From Pseudoduganella albidiflava (lineage in GTDB: Bacteria > Pseudomonadota > Gammaproteobacteria > Burkholderiales > Burkholderiaceae_D), in assembly GCF_004322755.1 (NCBI RefSeq), contig NZ_CP036401.1, positions 3,286,001 to 3,350,000 on the forward strand: a stretch of 64,000 nt of DNA. Direction: 5' to 3'. The translations under genes were made by a program, and so were the position numbers. Below the pieces are notes generated by a model. It ran no database searches, was not told the DNA's origin, and worked only from the letters and a program-made list of their open reading frames with translations. Of this stretch, positions 30,329 through 39,603 are shown one piece after another (the first letter of the stretch is position 1; every line of letters starts with the position of its first letter).

Positions 30329-31145
30329 GGCGCCGCACCGCCCAAGCCGCCACGCCGGCCAGCACCAGCGCCACCGGCCATCCGGTGCCGCCCGCGCCGC
30401 GCGAGCCGGGCTTGTGCTCGACCTGGATGCCCGGATCGGATTTCACGCGTTCCTTGAAGTTCGCCAGCTCGGCCTGCACGTTCGGGATCAGCTGGTCGAC
30501 GGCCTGCGCATAGCCATCGGTCTGCGCGACCCGGATCTTCTCGCTGTAGCCCATCATCGTCGACGATCCCTTCACCTGGCTGGTCCCGGGCGCGCGGAAC
30601 AGCAGCTTGCGGCTGCGCACGTCGAAGACGGCGGCGTCCACCATCGTCTGCACGTCGTACCGGTCGCCCTTGATCACGTAGGCTCCCACCACGGTCCAGT
30701 ACAGCACGGCCAGGCGGCTGGTATCGTTGAAGCGCACCTGGTCGTACGACACCAGCGCGATCACGTCGACATTGAACATGCGGGCCACCTGGTCGAGATT
30801 GTCGAAGCCGCCCCGCGCGCGCAGGTAGGTGCCCGGGATGACCTCGATGCCGCTGATGGCATCGTGCTGCGCGAACGCGCCTTTGACGCGATCGAGCAGC
30901 TGGCGCTGCGCCGTTTCATTCAACCCGCCGTTACGGCCACCGCCCGGCACGAAGGCGATGCCGACGCGCAGCGGCAGGCGCAGCCGCGTTACGGTGGGCG
31001 CCAAACTCGGCGCCTCTTTGGCGTCCGGGTACAGGTAGTCGACGATGCTGCCCGCCTGGCGGATGCCGCGCTCGCCCGTCATCGAGCCGCAGCCGGCCAG
31101 GGCCAGCACGGCAAGCGCGCACCAGATGATTCTGTTGAGGTTCAT
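30321..31145 (-). CDS. Rhombotarget-type lipoprotein with GlyGly-CTERM-like tail
   Basis: A 274-residue lipoprotein. The signal ends at LAGC, with lipidated Cys 19. The body (about 50-240) is a soluble domain typical of rhombotarget lipoproteins. The C-terminus has a Gly-rich stretch (SRGAGGTGWP), a hydrophobic helix (VALVLAGVAAWAV) and RRRG, the three-part GlyGly-CTERM sorting signal. The rhombosortase gene follows with an eight-base overlap, so the protease probably removes the tail. What the mature lipoprotein does is not known. Confidence 0.85.
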   Translation of the reverse strand: MNLNRIIWCALAVLALAGCGSMTGERGIRQAGSIVDYLYPDAKEAPSLAPTVTRLRLPLRVGIAFVPGGGRNGGLNETAQRQLLDRVKGAFAQHDAISGIEVIPGTYLRARGGFDNLDQVARMFNVDVIALVSYDQVRFNDTSRLAVLYWTVVGAYVIKGDRYDVQTMVDAAVFDVRSRKLLFRAPGTSQVKGSSTMMGYSEKIRVAQTDGYAQAVDQLIPNVQAELANFKERVKSDPGIQVEHKPGSRGAGGTGWPVALVLAGVAAWAVRRRG

Positions 31146-31265
31146 GTCTTCCCTTCCGTAATGGGCCGAAGGCCGGCCGGTCGGGAATTGTCACATCGGC
31201 TTGTGGGAGAACAAACAGGCAAGCGATACGGCCGCGCAAGGCGCGACCGGCGGTATCGGAATGCG

Positions 31266-34136
31266 CTACCGCCCTGTCGCGCCACCACCCGCGGCGGCCG
31301 GCGCGGCGCCGAAACTCACCCGGTCGAGGTTCATCAGGCTGTCCTGCGAGCTGCCGTGGAAGCGCAGGAAGACATTGTGCACGCCCGTCACGCGCTTCAC
31401 CGGCGTGGAGACCGTGGTCCAGGCCTTGCCTTCGGCGCCGGCCGGCACCACCAGCGAGCCGATCGCATCGCCGGCCACGTCGTCCAGCACGACCTCGATG
31501 CCGGCGCCGGGCACCGCGCCCATCACCGTCGCCGTGAAGCTGGTCGCACCGCCCGCGCCGAAGTCGACCCGCGAGAACTGCAGCCAGTCGAAGTTGTTGA
31601 TCGACGACACGTAGGAACGCCCGGTGGTATCGACTTCCACGGAGGTTCCCGCCGACTTGCCGGCTTTCGACGCCTGCACCGGCTTGTAGGGATCGATCCT
31701 GGCGAGGCTCTTCGAGTCGACCGGCGCCGGCCGGGTGGACTTCGCCGGCGGCGGTGGCGGCGCCGCGCCCGGCGAGCCGGAGACGGTGACCTTCAAGCCG
31801 GATGCGTCGACCGTGCCATGCCAGTCGACCGCCAGTTCCTTCGCATATCCGCTGCCGGTGCGCCTGACCGGCAGCTTGCGGCCATTCACGGTCACCGACA
31901 CATCGTCGCCAAAGTCGTCGGCAAGGTGCAGCGTGCGTACCTCCACCGGCGCATCGGGCTTGAACAGCAGTTCCTTGTCCTGGCCATGCTGCCCGCCCGT
32001 GGTGACGCTGACGGTGCCGTAGCCGTCCGGCGACGCGTACAGCGCCTCCGTCATCCGCCCATTCATCTCCGGCAGCACGATCGGCTTGAGCCACAGCGCC
32101 TTGCTGCGCGCATCGCGGTGGTAGCCGACGATGTCGTAGTAGTTGCGCCACAGGGCCGGCAGGCTGATGTACTGCTTCTTGCTGCGGATTTCCGTCGCCA
32201 CCGGCACCGGCGTCTTCACCAGCGGCAGGATGTTCAGCGGGTGGTTGAACACATGGTTGCGGTCCAGGTACTGGCGCTGGTACGCATCCTTCTGCAGCGC
32301 CGCCCACTCGCCGGCCCGGCGTGAATTGAGCAGCAGGCCGCCGTAATGGGTGACGATGTACGGCGTCCATTCGTCATACGTGCCGTCCGCGTAGCCCAGG
32401 CCCCGGTAGTACGGCTGGTAGTAGTCGTTCAGCCTGGCGAGCACGAAGTCGTGGTCCGCGGCCGGCCAGATCTCGCCCAGCTTCATGGTCAGCGCCAGCC
32501 ACTGGCCGCCGAAGTATCCTTCGCTGTGCTTGCCCAGCCGGAAACCCGCCTCGTTCAGGTAGCGCGCGCGGAACGATGCCACCACCGTGTCGTAGGCTGT
32601 CTGGTAGCGCGCCGCCAGCGCGGCCTCGCCCTGCTCCGTGGCCAGCCGCGTCATCAGCTTGTACGCGACGGCCGACAGGCTGGCGTTGAACGGATTCGGA
32701 TCGCCGCCGGCGTCATACGAATTCTCGGAGTGGTCGAACGTGTACGGGTACTGCTTGCTGCCATACTGCTCGACCTGGTCGAGGATGCGCTGCGCCGCGC
32801 GCTTCACGTTCGGCCAGATCGCCTCGAACTGCGCGCGGTCGCCCGTCGCTTCATAGGTTTCGTAGGCGGAAACGATGAACCCCGCATTCAGGTCCACCCA
32901 CCTGGCGATATCGCGGTAGTCGGCATGCTCGGTATCGTCCCAGTCCACCATCACGGAGCGCAGCGCGCGGTCGGCACCCACGTCCATCTTGTTGGTGTCG
33001 TGGTGGATCTGGCCATTCTTCATCTGCGTGCGCGCCCAGTACTTCAGTTCTTCCCAGGCGAAGAACGGCAGCAGCTGGCCCATGATCTGGCGCGCGTGCC
33101 ACATCTGGTCCATCGTGCCGAAGCAGGTCCACTGGCCTTCGGCGAACGCGACTCGGCCATCCTTCTTGTACATCGAATTGGTGGACAGGTTGGCCAGCGT
33201 GTTCAGCGTCTGGTTCTTCAGCCAGTCCGGCAGGTTCGAGGCGCGCATCCGGTCCACCAGCTCCCCGGCGTTCGCCCGCAGCGCGCCGAAGTGCGCCAGG
33301 CCGGCATCGGCGACGGTGGAGGAATCGCGGTGCTGCCCGAGGTACCACGACCGTTCGGGATCGGAATCCTCGTACCACGCCAGCACGAAGCGGACGCGCC
33401 GGGTTTCCCCCGACGCCAGCCGCACCTTGACCGCTGTACCGGTCACGCCGCCGGCTCCCTCGTCGCTGGCCAGTCCGCGCGCCAGGAAGCCCGCCTCGCC
33501 ACCGGCGCTGATGACGGCCGGCTTGCCTTCGGCCGCGGCGTAGACGGACCAGGCCCTGGAACGGAAACCCTTGCCGGGCACGGCATGGACGGCAGCATTG
33601 CCGACATCGAGCCGCAGCGCCAGCGCGGCTTCCGCCGCCGTCGCCCCTTCGTTGACCAGCGTGAATTCATAGAAGGCGTAGGGAAGGCTCATGCGGCCCG
33701 GATCGCGCCGGTCGAACGGCGCGAATGCCGTCATCCGGACGGCGATACCGGCCGTCGACCCGAAATTCACCCGGTGCAGCGGCCAGATCGCATCGTCGTC
33801 CGGCTTGCCGTCCACCTGCCTGGCCTTCAAGGTGCCCACGGTGGCCACCTTGCCGTCGCGCTGCGTGAACAGCGCGAACCCGGCATGCTTCAGGCGCTCG
33901 AAATCGTAGGCATCGGCGGGCGGGCGCAGCATCGCCGCGAACGTGCCGGTGTTCGCGTCGAACTTGACGGCGCCGGCGCCGAAGCCGCCCAGCGGCGCCC
34001 CGGTGGTGCCGTTGACGGCATATGCCGCGACCTCCGCGCCGGAGCGGCTTGCCTGTGCGGACAGTGGGGTCGAAACGAGCGGAAACGCGACAAGGAGGAG
34101 AACGGGGATGATGGCAGCGGCACGCAATGGCTTCAT
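31266..34136 (-). CDS. Secreted GH116-type glycoside hydrolase with C-terminal CBM6-like module
   Basis: A 956-residue exported enzyme. A signal peptide (about 1-30, ending PLSAQA) is followed by the GH116 N-terminal beta domain (LGGFGAGAVKFDANTG) and an alpha/alpha-barrel catalytic region (GTMDQMWHARQIMGQLLPFF, HSENSYDAGGDPNPFNASL). A Pro-rich linker then leads to a C-terminal beta-sandwich resembling CBM6 (SVEVDTTGRSYVSSINNFDW). GH116 members hydrolyse beta-glucosides or beta-xylosides. ATG 34136, with AGGA seven bases upstream, begins the signal peptide. It faces the ferulate genes, suggesting plant-wall use. The exact substrate is unknown. Confidence 0.78.
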   Translation of the reverse strand: MKPLRAAAIIPVLLLVAFPLVSTPLSAQASRSGAEVAAYAVNGTTGAPLGGFGAGAVKFDANTGTFAAMLRPPADAYDFERLKHAGFALFTQRDGKVATVGTLKARQVDGKPDDDAIWPLHRVNFGSTAGIAVRMTAFAPFDRRDPGRMSLPYAFYEFTLVNEGATAAEAALALRLDVGNAAVHAVPGKGFRSRAWSVYAAAEGKPAVISAGGEAGFLARGLASDEGAGGVTGTAVKVRLASGETRRVRFVLAWYEDSDPERSWYLGQHRDSSTVADAGLAHFGALRANAGELVDRMRASNLPDWLKNQTLNTLANLSTNSMYKKDGRVAFAEGQWTCFGTMDQMWHARQIMGQLLPFFAWEELKYWARTQMKNGQIHHDTNKMDVGADRALRSVMVDWDDTEHADYRDIARWVDLNAGFIVSAYETYEATGDRAQFEAIWPNVKRAAQRILDQVEQYGSKQYPYTFDHSENSYDAGGDPNPFNASLSAVAYKLMTRLATEQGEAALAARYQTAYDTVVASFRARYLNEAGFRLGKHSEGYFGGQWLALTMKLGEIWPAADHDFVLARLNDYYQPYYRGLGYADGTYDEWTPYIVTHYGGLLLNSRRAGEWAALQKDAYQRQYLDRNHVFNHPLNILPLVKTPVPVATEIRSKKQYISLPALWRNYYDIVGYHRDARSKALWLKPIVLPEMNGRMTEALYASPDGYGTVSVTTGGQHGQDKELLFKPDAPVEVRTLHLADDFGDDVSVTVNGRKLPVRRTGSGYAKELAVDWHGTVDASGLKVTVSGSPGAAPPPPPAKSTRPAPVDSKSLARIDPYKPVQASKAGKSAGTSVEVDTTGRSYVSSINNFDWLQFSRVDFGAGGATSFTATVMGAVPGAGIEVVLDDVAGDAIGSLVVPAGAEGKAWTTVSTPVKRVTGVHNVFLRFHGSSQDSLMNLDRVSFGAAPAAAGGGATGR

Positions 34137-34263
34137 GGCGATCCTGGAAATGGCGGCGCGCCGGCATGGCGCACCGCCTGGATTCTCCAGCCATCGCCGC
34201 GCCGGGGCAACTATGAAAATCGCCAAAGGCACCTGCGAATTTTGCGGCCGCCGCCGCGCCGGA

Positions 34264-34896
34264 TCACGCCTGGGCCGGGCCCATCGACGCCACCAGCGCG
34301 TGATACCACCGCTCCTTGCGCGTCTTGTGCAGCTGGTACCAGGCGCGGATGGTTTCCGGCCGCCACACCTTCAGCATCTTGAGCACTTCGGCGGAAAATT
34401 CCAGCGGGGCCAGGCCGGACGCCGTGACGAGGTTATCGCCGCGCACCGCCGGCTCCTGCCGGTACAGCTTCTCGCCACGATAGTCGGGGCACGCCTGCTT
34501 GAGGAAGCCCAGGTCGTTGCTGGTATGGCGCCGCGCATCGAGCGCGCCGACGCTGGCCAGGCCATCGACGGCGCCGCAGATGGCCGCCACGTTGCGGCCC
34601 GCGTCCAGCGCGTCGCGGGCGAATTCCAGCACGGGACGCAATTCCGGCTGGTCCCAGCGCTCGCCGCCCGGCAGGATCAGCACGTCGCCCTCTTCCAGCA
34701 CGAGGTCGGCCAGCGCCAGGTCGGGCGTGTGCGCCGCGCCGCCCATGCTGGTCACCTCGTCCATCGTCACACCCACCTTGTGGAACTTGAATTCCGCCAG
34801 CGGGTTGGCGAAGAAGCGGCGGCTGTGCAGCTCCGCCGCCAGGTAGCCGATCTCCCAATCGGCCAGCGTATCGACCACCACCAGGTAAGCGCTCAT
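34264..34896 (-). CDS. DJ-1/PfpI-family (type 1 glutamine amidotransferase-like) protein
   Basis: A 210-residue cytosolic protein with the flavodoxin-like DJ-1/PfpI fold. The nucleophile elbow is AAICGAVDGLA with Cys at about residue 106, and an upstream Glu could assist. Members include glyoxalases, proteases and amidases, and the reaction here is open. It is on the same strand as the ferulate genes, 77 bases beyond the binding-protein stop, so it may be read from their promoter. Confidence 0.82.
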   Translation of the reverse strand: MSAYLVVVDTLADWEIGYLAAELHSRRFFANPLAEFKFHKVGVTMDEVTSMGGAAHTPDLALADLVLEEGDVLILPGGERWDQPELRPVLEFARDALDAGRNVAAICGAVDGLASVGALDARRHTSNDLGFLKQACPDYRGEKLYRQEPAVRGDNLVTASGLAPLEFSAEVLKMLKVWRPETIRAWYQLHKTRKERWYHALVASMGPAQA

Positions 34897-34973
34897 GGAT
34901 TCTCCTTGTCAGTCGGGCATGCCAGTATATCGCCATGCCCGGCGCGGCGACAGCCCATGAGCGGCTGGCCGGT

Positions 34974-36176
34974 TCAGCGCGGCGGCACGTTCTCCAGCAC
35001 GCCGATGGGCGCGTTGACCAGCTTGCCGTCGATCTTCTTCACCTCGCGGATGTACATGTTCTGCACGATGTCGCGGGTGGCGGGATCGATGCTGATCGGC
35101 CCGCGCGGGCTGTTCCATTTCATGCCGGCCAGGGTCTTGATCGCCGTCTCGCCGGTGACCTTGCCATTGAGCTTGCGCACGGTCTCGGCGATCATGCCCA
35201 TCGTGTCGTAGGCCGCCACGGTGACGAAGGTGGCCGCCGGCCGCTTCGGATTGGCCGCCGCGTAGGCCTTCAGGAACGCCTTGTTGGCATCGTTGTCCAG
35301 CGCCGTCGAGTAGTTCAGCACCGTCACCGCGCCCAGCGCCCGCTCGCCCAGCGCTTCCAGCGTCGGCGAATCGCTGGTCATGTCGCCCACGCCCAGGAAC
35401 CGGATGCCGGCCTTGTCCAGGCCCTTGTCGGTGAAGGCCTTCAGCAGCGCGGTGCCATCCTCGGCGCCCGGGGCGAAGAAGAACAGCGCATCGGGCTTCT
35501 GGTCCTTGGCGCGCTGCACGAATGGCGAATAGTCGGGGTTCGCCAGCGGCACGCGCGCCGAGCCCACCACCTTGCCGCCCGCCTCGCTGAAGCCCTTGAT
35601 GAACTTGGCCTCGGCATCGGCGCCCGTGCTGTAGTCGCTGACCAGCGTGTACACCGTGCCGATGGCCTTGCCGATCCGGTTCTTGCCGGACCAGGTGCCG
35701 AACGGTTCCGTCATCTGGTGCATCGTCATCGACGTGCGCACCATGTACGGCGACTTGTCGGTGATGCCGGTGGTGACGGCATTCATCACGATCATCGGGG
35801 TCTTCGCGCGGGTGGCCAGCGGCGCGACAGCCAGCGCGCTGGGCGTCAGCGAAAAGCCGATCAGGAAGTCGACCTTCTCGCGGGCGATCAGTTCCTGCGC
35901 CGCCCGCTTCGAATGGTCGGCATTGGAACCGCCGTCGTCGCGGTAGATCACTTCGATCTTCTTGCCGGCCACCTGGTCTCCATACTGGTGCAGGTAGGTG
36001 CGGATACCGTCCTCGAACGGCTTGCCGATGTTGGCGAACGGGCCGGTCAGCGCGGCGATCACGCCGATCTTGATGGTGTCCTGGGCCTGGGCCTGGCCGG
36101 CCAGCGACAGGCAGGCGATGGCGATGGCGCCTGCGATGGTGCGGGCTGTCTTGCGGGATGCTATGCGAAGTTTCAT
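34974..36176 (-). CDS. Periplasmic ABC binding protein, branched-chain/aromatic (LivK/CouP) type
   Basis: A 400-residue exported type-I binding protein with signal peptide (ending SLAGQAQAQ, about residue 31). The opening TIKIGVIAALTGPFANIGKP is typical of the HAAT family. In ferulate and coumarate clusters such proteins (for example CouP of Rhodopseudomonas) bind hydroxycinnamates; that role is inferred from context. No permease or ATPase lies in this cluster. GGAGGAGACACC before ATG 36176 is a strong ribosome-binding site. It is the last clear gene of the ferulate operon. Confidence 0.85.
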   Translation of the reverse strand: MKLRIASRKTARTIAGAIAIACLSLAGQAQAQDTIKIGVIAALTGPFANIGKPFEDGIRTYLHQYGDQVAGKKIEVIYRDDGGSNADHSKRAAQELIAREKVDFLIGFSLTPSALAVAPLATRAKTPMIVMNAVTTGITDKSPYMVRTSMTMHQMTEPFGTWSGKNRIGKAIGTVYTLVSDYSTGADAEAKFIKGFSEAGGKVVGSARVPLANPDYSPFVQRAKDQKPDALFFFAPGAEDGTALLKAFTDKGLDKAGIRFLGVGDMTSDSPTLEALGERALGAVTVLNYSTALDNDANKAFLKAYAAANPKRPAATFVTVAAYDTMGMIAETVRKLNGKVTGETAIKTLAGMKWNSPRGPISIDPATRDIVQNMYIREVKKIDGKLVNAPIGVLENVPPR

Positions 36177-36198
36177 GGTGTCTCCTCCAATGATGTTT

Positions 36199-38058
36199 TT
36201 AATTGCCTTGTTGTCCGGCCCGGATGGTCGCTCGATCGCCACCCTCGTACATCCCCTCCACCTGCGCGGCACGCCGCGCCAGGACTGCCGCCTGGTTCAC
36301 GGTGCCCTTGTCCGTCAGTTCACGGTGATCGATCGACGGCGGCTCTTCCTGCAGCCGCAGCATCGCCACGGCGTTCGACGAGCCCGTCGACCCGGCGTTC
36401 AGCTGCCGCAGCAACCCGCCGAAGAACTCCCGCACCGGCGCGCTGGCCAGCACCTCGGCCGGCGTCGCCGCGGCCCCCAGCCCGGAAAGCGCCTGGCAGT
36501 GTTCCATGCGCGGGAAGACCAGCAGGCCGATGGCGTTTCGGTCGATGCCGGTGACCACCACGTCGAGCACGTACGGCGCGCCCATGCTGATCACCTTAGC
36601 GCGCAGCGGCCCCACGCTGACAAAAGTGCCGGTGGCCAGCTTGAAATCCTCGGCGATGCGCCCGTCGAACATGAAACCCAGGTCGGGCTGCGCCGGATCG
36701 GCGAAGCGCAGCGCGTCGCCCGTGCAGTAGTAGCCTTCGTCGTCGAACGCTTCGGCCGTGAGCGCGGGCATGCGCCAGTAGCCCGGCATCACGTGCGGCC
36801 CCTTGAAGCGCGCTTCCAGCTTGCCGCCGACCGGCACGAGCTTTACCCGGCAGCCCGGCGCCGGCACGCCCACGTAGCCGGCGCGCACGATCGGCCCGGT
36901 GCCGAAGGTGCACGATGGCGACGTTTCCGTCATGCCCAGCCCGGTCATGATGCGGATCGATTCGCCGCAGTGGCGCACCGCGATCGCGTCGAGCCGGTCC
37001 CAGGCCGCCTGCGACAGCCCGGCCCCCGCGCAAAAGAACAGTTTTACCCGCGAGAAGAAGGTGTCGCGCAGGCCGGCGTCGGCTTCCAGCGCATCCGTCA
37101 GCATCTCCCAGCCCTTCGGGATGTTGAAGTACACCGTGGGCGCGATCTCCTTCAGGTTGGCCAGCGTGCGCCCGATCTCGGCGGGCGTGGGGCGGCCGTC
37201 GTCGAGGTACAGCGTGCCGCCGTTATACAGCGCGATGCCCACGTTGTGGCTGCCGCCGAAGGTGTGGTTCCACGGCAGCCAGTCCACCAGCACCGGCGGT
37301 TCCTCGCCGAAGAACGGAAAGGTCTGCAGCAGCATCTGCTGGTTGCTGCTCCACATGCCGTGCGTGGTCACCACCGCCTTCGGCTTTTTCGTCGACCCGG
37401 AGGTGAACAGGAACTTGGCGATCGTGTCCGGCCCGACGGCGGCATTGGCCGCGTCGACGGACGATGGTTCCGCTTCCAGCAGCGTGGCGAAGCGGGTGGA
37501 CGCGAACCCGGGGACATCGCCGCTATCCAGGATCAGTTCCGCATCCGGAGGAAGAACGGCGGCGATCGCCCGGCCGAAGGCGTTGCCATCCGATGCGTAG
37601 ACGGCGCCCGGCGTCAGGTGCGCCACCAGTTCACCGAGCCGGCCGAAATCCGTGGCGACCAGCGAGTAGGCGGGAGACACGGGCACGTACGGCACGCCGG
37701 CATACATGGCGCCCAGCGCCAGCTGGTAGTGCTGCAGGTCGTTCCCGGACAGGATCACCAGCGGCCGCTCGGCGGACAGGCCGCGCTCCAGCAAGGCCTG
37801 GCCGATGCGGCGTACCCGGTCGAGCATGCCGGCGTACGTGATGCGGATCCACGCCCCATCCGGCCCGCGCCGTGCCACCAGCGTGCGCTCGGGGAACTCG
37901 CGGGCGCCGCGCACCAGGCAATCCGTAAAGCGGCGCGGCACCTCGCCCAGCGGTGTTTCGGCATCCACGTACCAGGCTTCTCCGGCCTGGCGCACGGCAA
38001 CCTGCGGGCGGCCGATCGCCACGGGGCGGCAGCGCCCCGGCATCTGAGATGCGATCAT
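36199..38058 (-). CDS. fcs: Feruloyl-CoA synthetase
   Basis: A 619-residue AMP-forming acyl-CoA ligase that activates ferulate (and probably p-coumarate and caffeate) to its CoA thioester. The P-loop FLFTSGSTKKPKAVVTTHGM, the VDWLPWNHTFGG segment specific to this branch, and YCTGDALRF are present. Length fits the feruloyl-CoA synthetases of proteobacteria. It lies 9 bases after vdh and 22 before the binding-protein gene in one operon with ech, which gives strong support for the substrate. Confidence 0.92.
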   Translation of the reverse strand: MIASQMPGRCRPVAIGRPQVAVRQAGEAWYVDAETPLGEVPRRFTDCLVRGAREFPERTLVARRGPDGAWIRITYAGMLDRVRRIGQALLERGLSAERPLVILSGNDLQHYQLALGAMYAGVPYVPVSPAYSLVATDFGRLGELVAHLTPGAVYASDGNAFGRAIAAVLPPDAELILDSGDVPGFASTRFATLLEAEPSSVDAANAAVGPDTIAKFLFTSGSTKKPKAVVTTHGMWSSNQQMLLQTFPFFGEEPPVLVDWLPWNHTFGGSHNVGIALYNGGTLYLDDGRPTPAEIGRTLANLKEIAPTVYFNIPKGWEMLTDALEADAGLRDTFFSRVKLFFCAGAGLSQAAWDRLDAIAVRHCGESIRIMTGLGMTETSPSCTFGTGPIVRAGYVGVPAPGCRVKLVPVGGKLEARFKGPHVMPGYWRMPALTAEAFDDEGYYCTGDALRFADPAQPDLGFMFDGRIAEDFKLATGTFVSVGPLRAKVISMGAPYVLDVVVTGIDRNAIGLLVFPRMEHCQALSGLGAAATPAEVLASAPVREFFGGLLRQLNAGSTGSSNAVAMLRLQEEPPSIDHRELTDKGTVNQAAVLARRAAQVEGMYEGGDRATIRAGQQGN

Positions 38059-38067
38059 GTGCCCTCC

Positions 38068-39513
38068 TCAGATCGGGTAGTGGCGCGGCGTGGTCTGCAC
38101 CGTGATCCAGCGCAGGTCCGTGAATTCGGCGATCGCGGCCTTGCCGCCGAAGCGCCCGTAGCCGCTGGCCTTCACGCCGCCGAACGGCATCTGCGCCTCG
38201 TCGTGCACGGTGGGCCCGTTGATGTGGCAGATGCCCGATTCGATGCGGCGCGCCACCGTTATCGCACGGCCGATATCGCGGCTGAACACCGCGGCGGACA
38301 GCCCGTATTCGCTGTCGTTGGCCAGCCGGATGCCCTCTTCGTCGCCATCGAAACGCACGATCGAGACCACCGGCCCGAACGCTTCCTCGCGGTACGCGGC
38401 CATGTCCGGCGTCACGCCGTCGATGATCGCCGGTTGCAGCAGGTTGCCGTCCGCGCTCGGCACCGCCGGGAGCACGGTCGCGCCGCGCTCCACCGCATCG
38501 CGCACCAGCGCCGCCACGCGCTGCGCGGCAGCCGGGTCGACCATGCCGGCCAGCGGCGCATCGGCGTGGGCCGCCTTCAGCGTCGCCGTCTTGGCGGCGA
38601 ATTTTTCCAGGAAGGCCGGGGCGATCTTGCGGTCGACCAGGATACGGTCGGCCGACATGCAGATCTGGCCCTGGTTGAAGAACGACGAAAACGCCGCCGC
38701 TTCCACGGCGGCATCGATGTCCGCATCGTCCAGCACCACGACCGGGTTCTTGCCGCCCAGTTCCAGCAGCACCGGCTTCAGGTGTTTCGCCGCCTGCTGC
38801 GCGATGATGCGGCCCACGTGGGTCGACCCAGTGAAGTTGATGCGCCGCACCGCCGGGTGGGCGACCAGCGTTTCCACCACGGCAGCCGCATCCTGCGGCG
38901 CATTGGTGATCACGTTGACGACGCCGGCCGGGAAGCCCGCTTCCTCGAAGACGGTGCCGATCAGCCGGTGCAGGGCCGGGCATTGTTCGGAGGCTTTCAG
39001 GACCACGGTATTGCCGCAGGCCAGCGGCATCGCTACCGCGCGCGTGCCCAGGATCACCGGCGCATTCCACGGCGCGATGCCCAGCACCACGCCGCAGGCC
39101 TGGCGCACGCCCATCGCCAGCGATCCCGGCACGTCCGACGGAATCACTTCGCCGGCGATCTGCGTCGTCATGCCGGCCGCCTCGCGCAGCATGTTGGCCG
39201 CCAGCGTCACATTGAAGCCGTACCAGATCGGGCTGCCGCCCGCTTCGGCGACGCCGCGCGCCACGAACTCGGCGCGGTATTTTTCCATCGTGTCGGCCGC
39301 CTTCAGCAGCAGGGCGCGGCGTTCGGCCGGCGGCATGGCCGACCAGGCCGGGAAGGCGCGCTGGGCGGCATCGGCGGCGCGCCGGGCGTCGTCGACGGTG
39401 GCTGCCGCCGCGCGGGTGGCGGTGTCGCCATTGGCGGGGTTGCGGCGCTCGAATGCGGCGCCGTTCGAAGCGGCGGACGGGCGGCCGTCCACCAGCAGAT
39501 CGGTCTCGAACAT
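38068..39513 (-). CDS. vdh: Vanillin/benzaldehyde-type aldehyde dehydrogenase
   Basis: A 481-residue NAD(P)-dependent aldehyde dehydrogenase that oxidises vanillin (or 4-hydroxybenzaldehyde) to the acid. The general base lies in LLELGGKNPVVV, the catalytic Cys in NQGQICMSADR, and NFTGSTHVGR binds the cofactor. Placement between ech, which makes vanillin, and fcs identifies the substrate. It begins 90 bases after ech. Vanillate demethylase genes are not in the window. Confidence 0.92.
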   Translation of the reverse strand: MFETDLLVDGRPSAASNGAAFERRNPANGDTATRAAAATVDDARRAADAAQRAFPAWSAMPPAERRALLLKAADTMEKYRAEFVARGVAEAGGSPIWYGFNVTLAANMLREAAGMTTQIAGEVIPSDVPGSLAMGVRQACGVVLGIAPWNAPVILGTRAVAMPLACGNTVVLKASEQCPALHRLIGTVFEEAGFPAGVVNVITNAPQDAAAVVETLVAHPAVRRINFTGSTHVGRIIAQQAAKHLKPVLLELGGKNPVVVLDDADIDAAVEAAAFSSFFNQGQICMSADRILVDRKIAPAFLEKFAAKTATLKAAHADAPLAGMVDPAAAQRVAALVRDAVERGATVLPAVPSADGNLLQPAIIDGVTPDMAAYREEAFGPVVSIVRFDGDEEGIRLANDSEYGLSAAVFSRDIGRAITVARRIESGICHINGPTVHDEAQMPFGGVKASGYGRFGGKAAIAEFTDLRWITVQTTPRHYPI

Positions 39514-39603
39514 GGTGTCTCCTCGGTATTCTCGTGGGCCGGCAGGTCGTCGTGACTCTTGTGGCCGGCCCGTACTATAAAGGATGGCTTGCGCGGCGCG
39601 CGA

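Noticed and set aside
35998..39555. A 1185-codon plus-strand open frame
   Set aside because: It is antisense to the ferulate operon (fcs, vdh). The true genes have complete catalytic motifs on the other strand.
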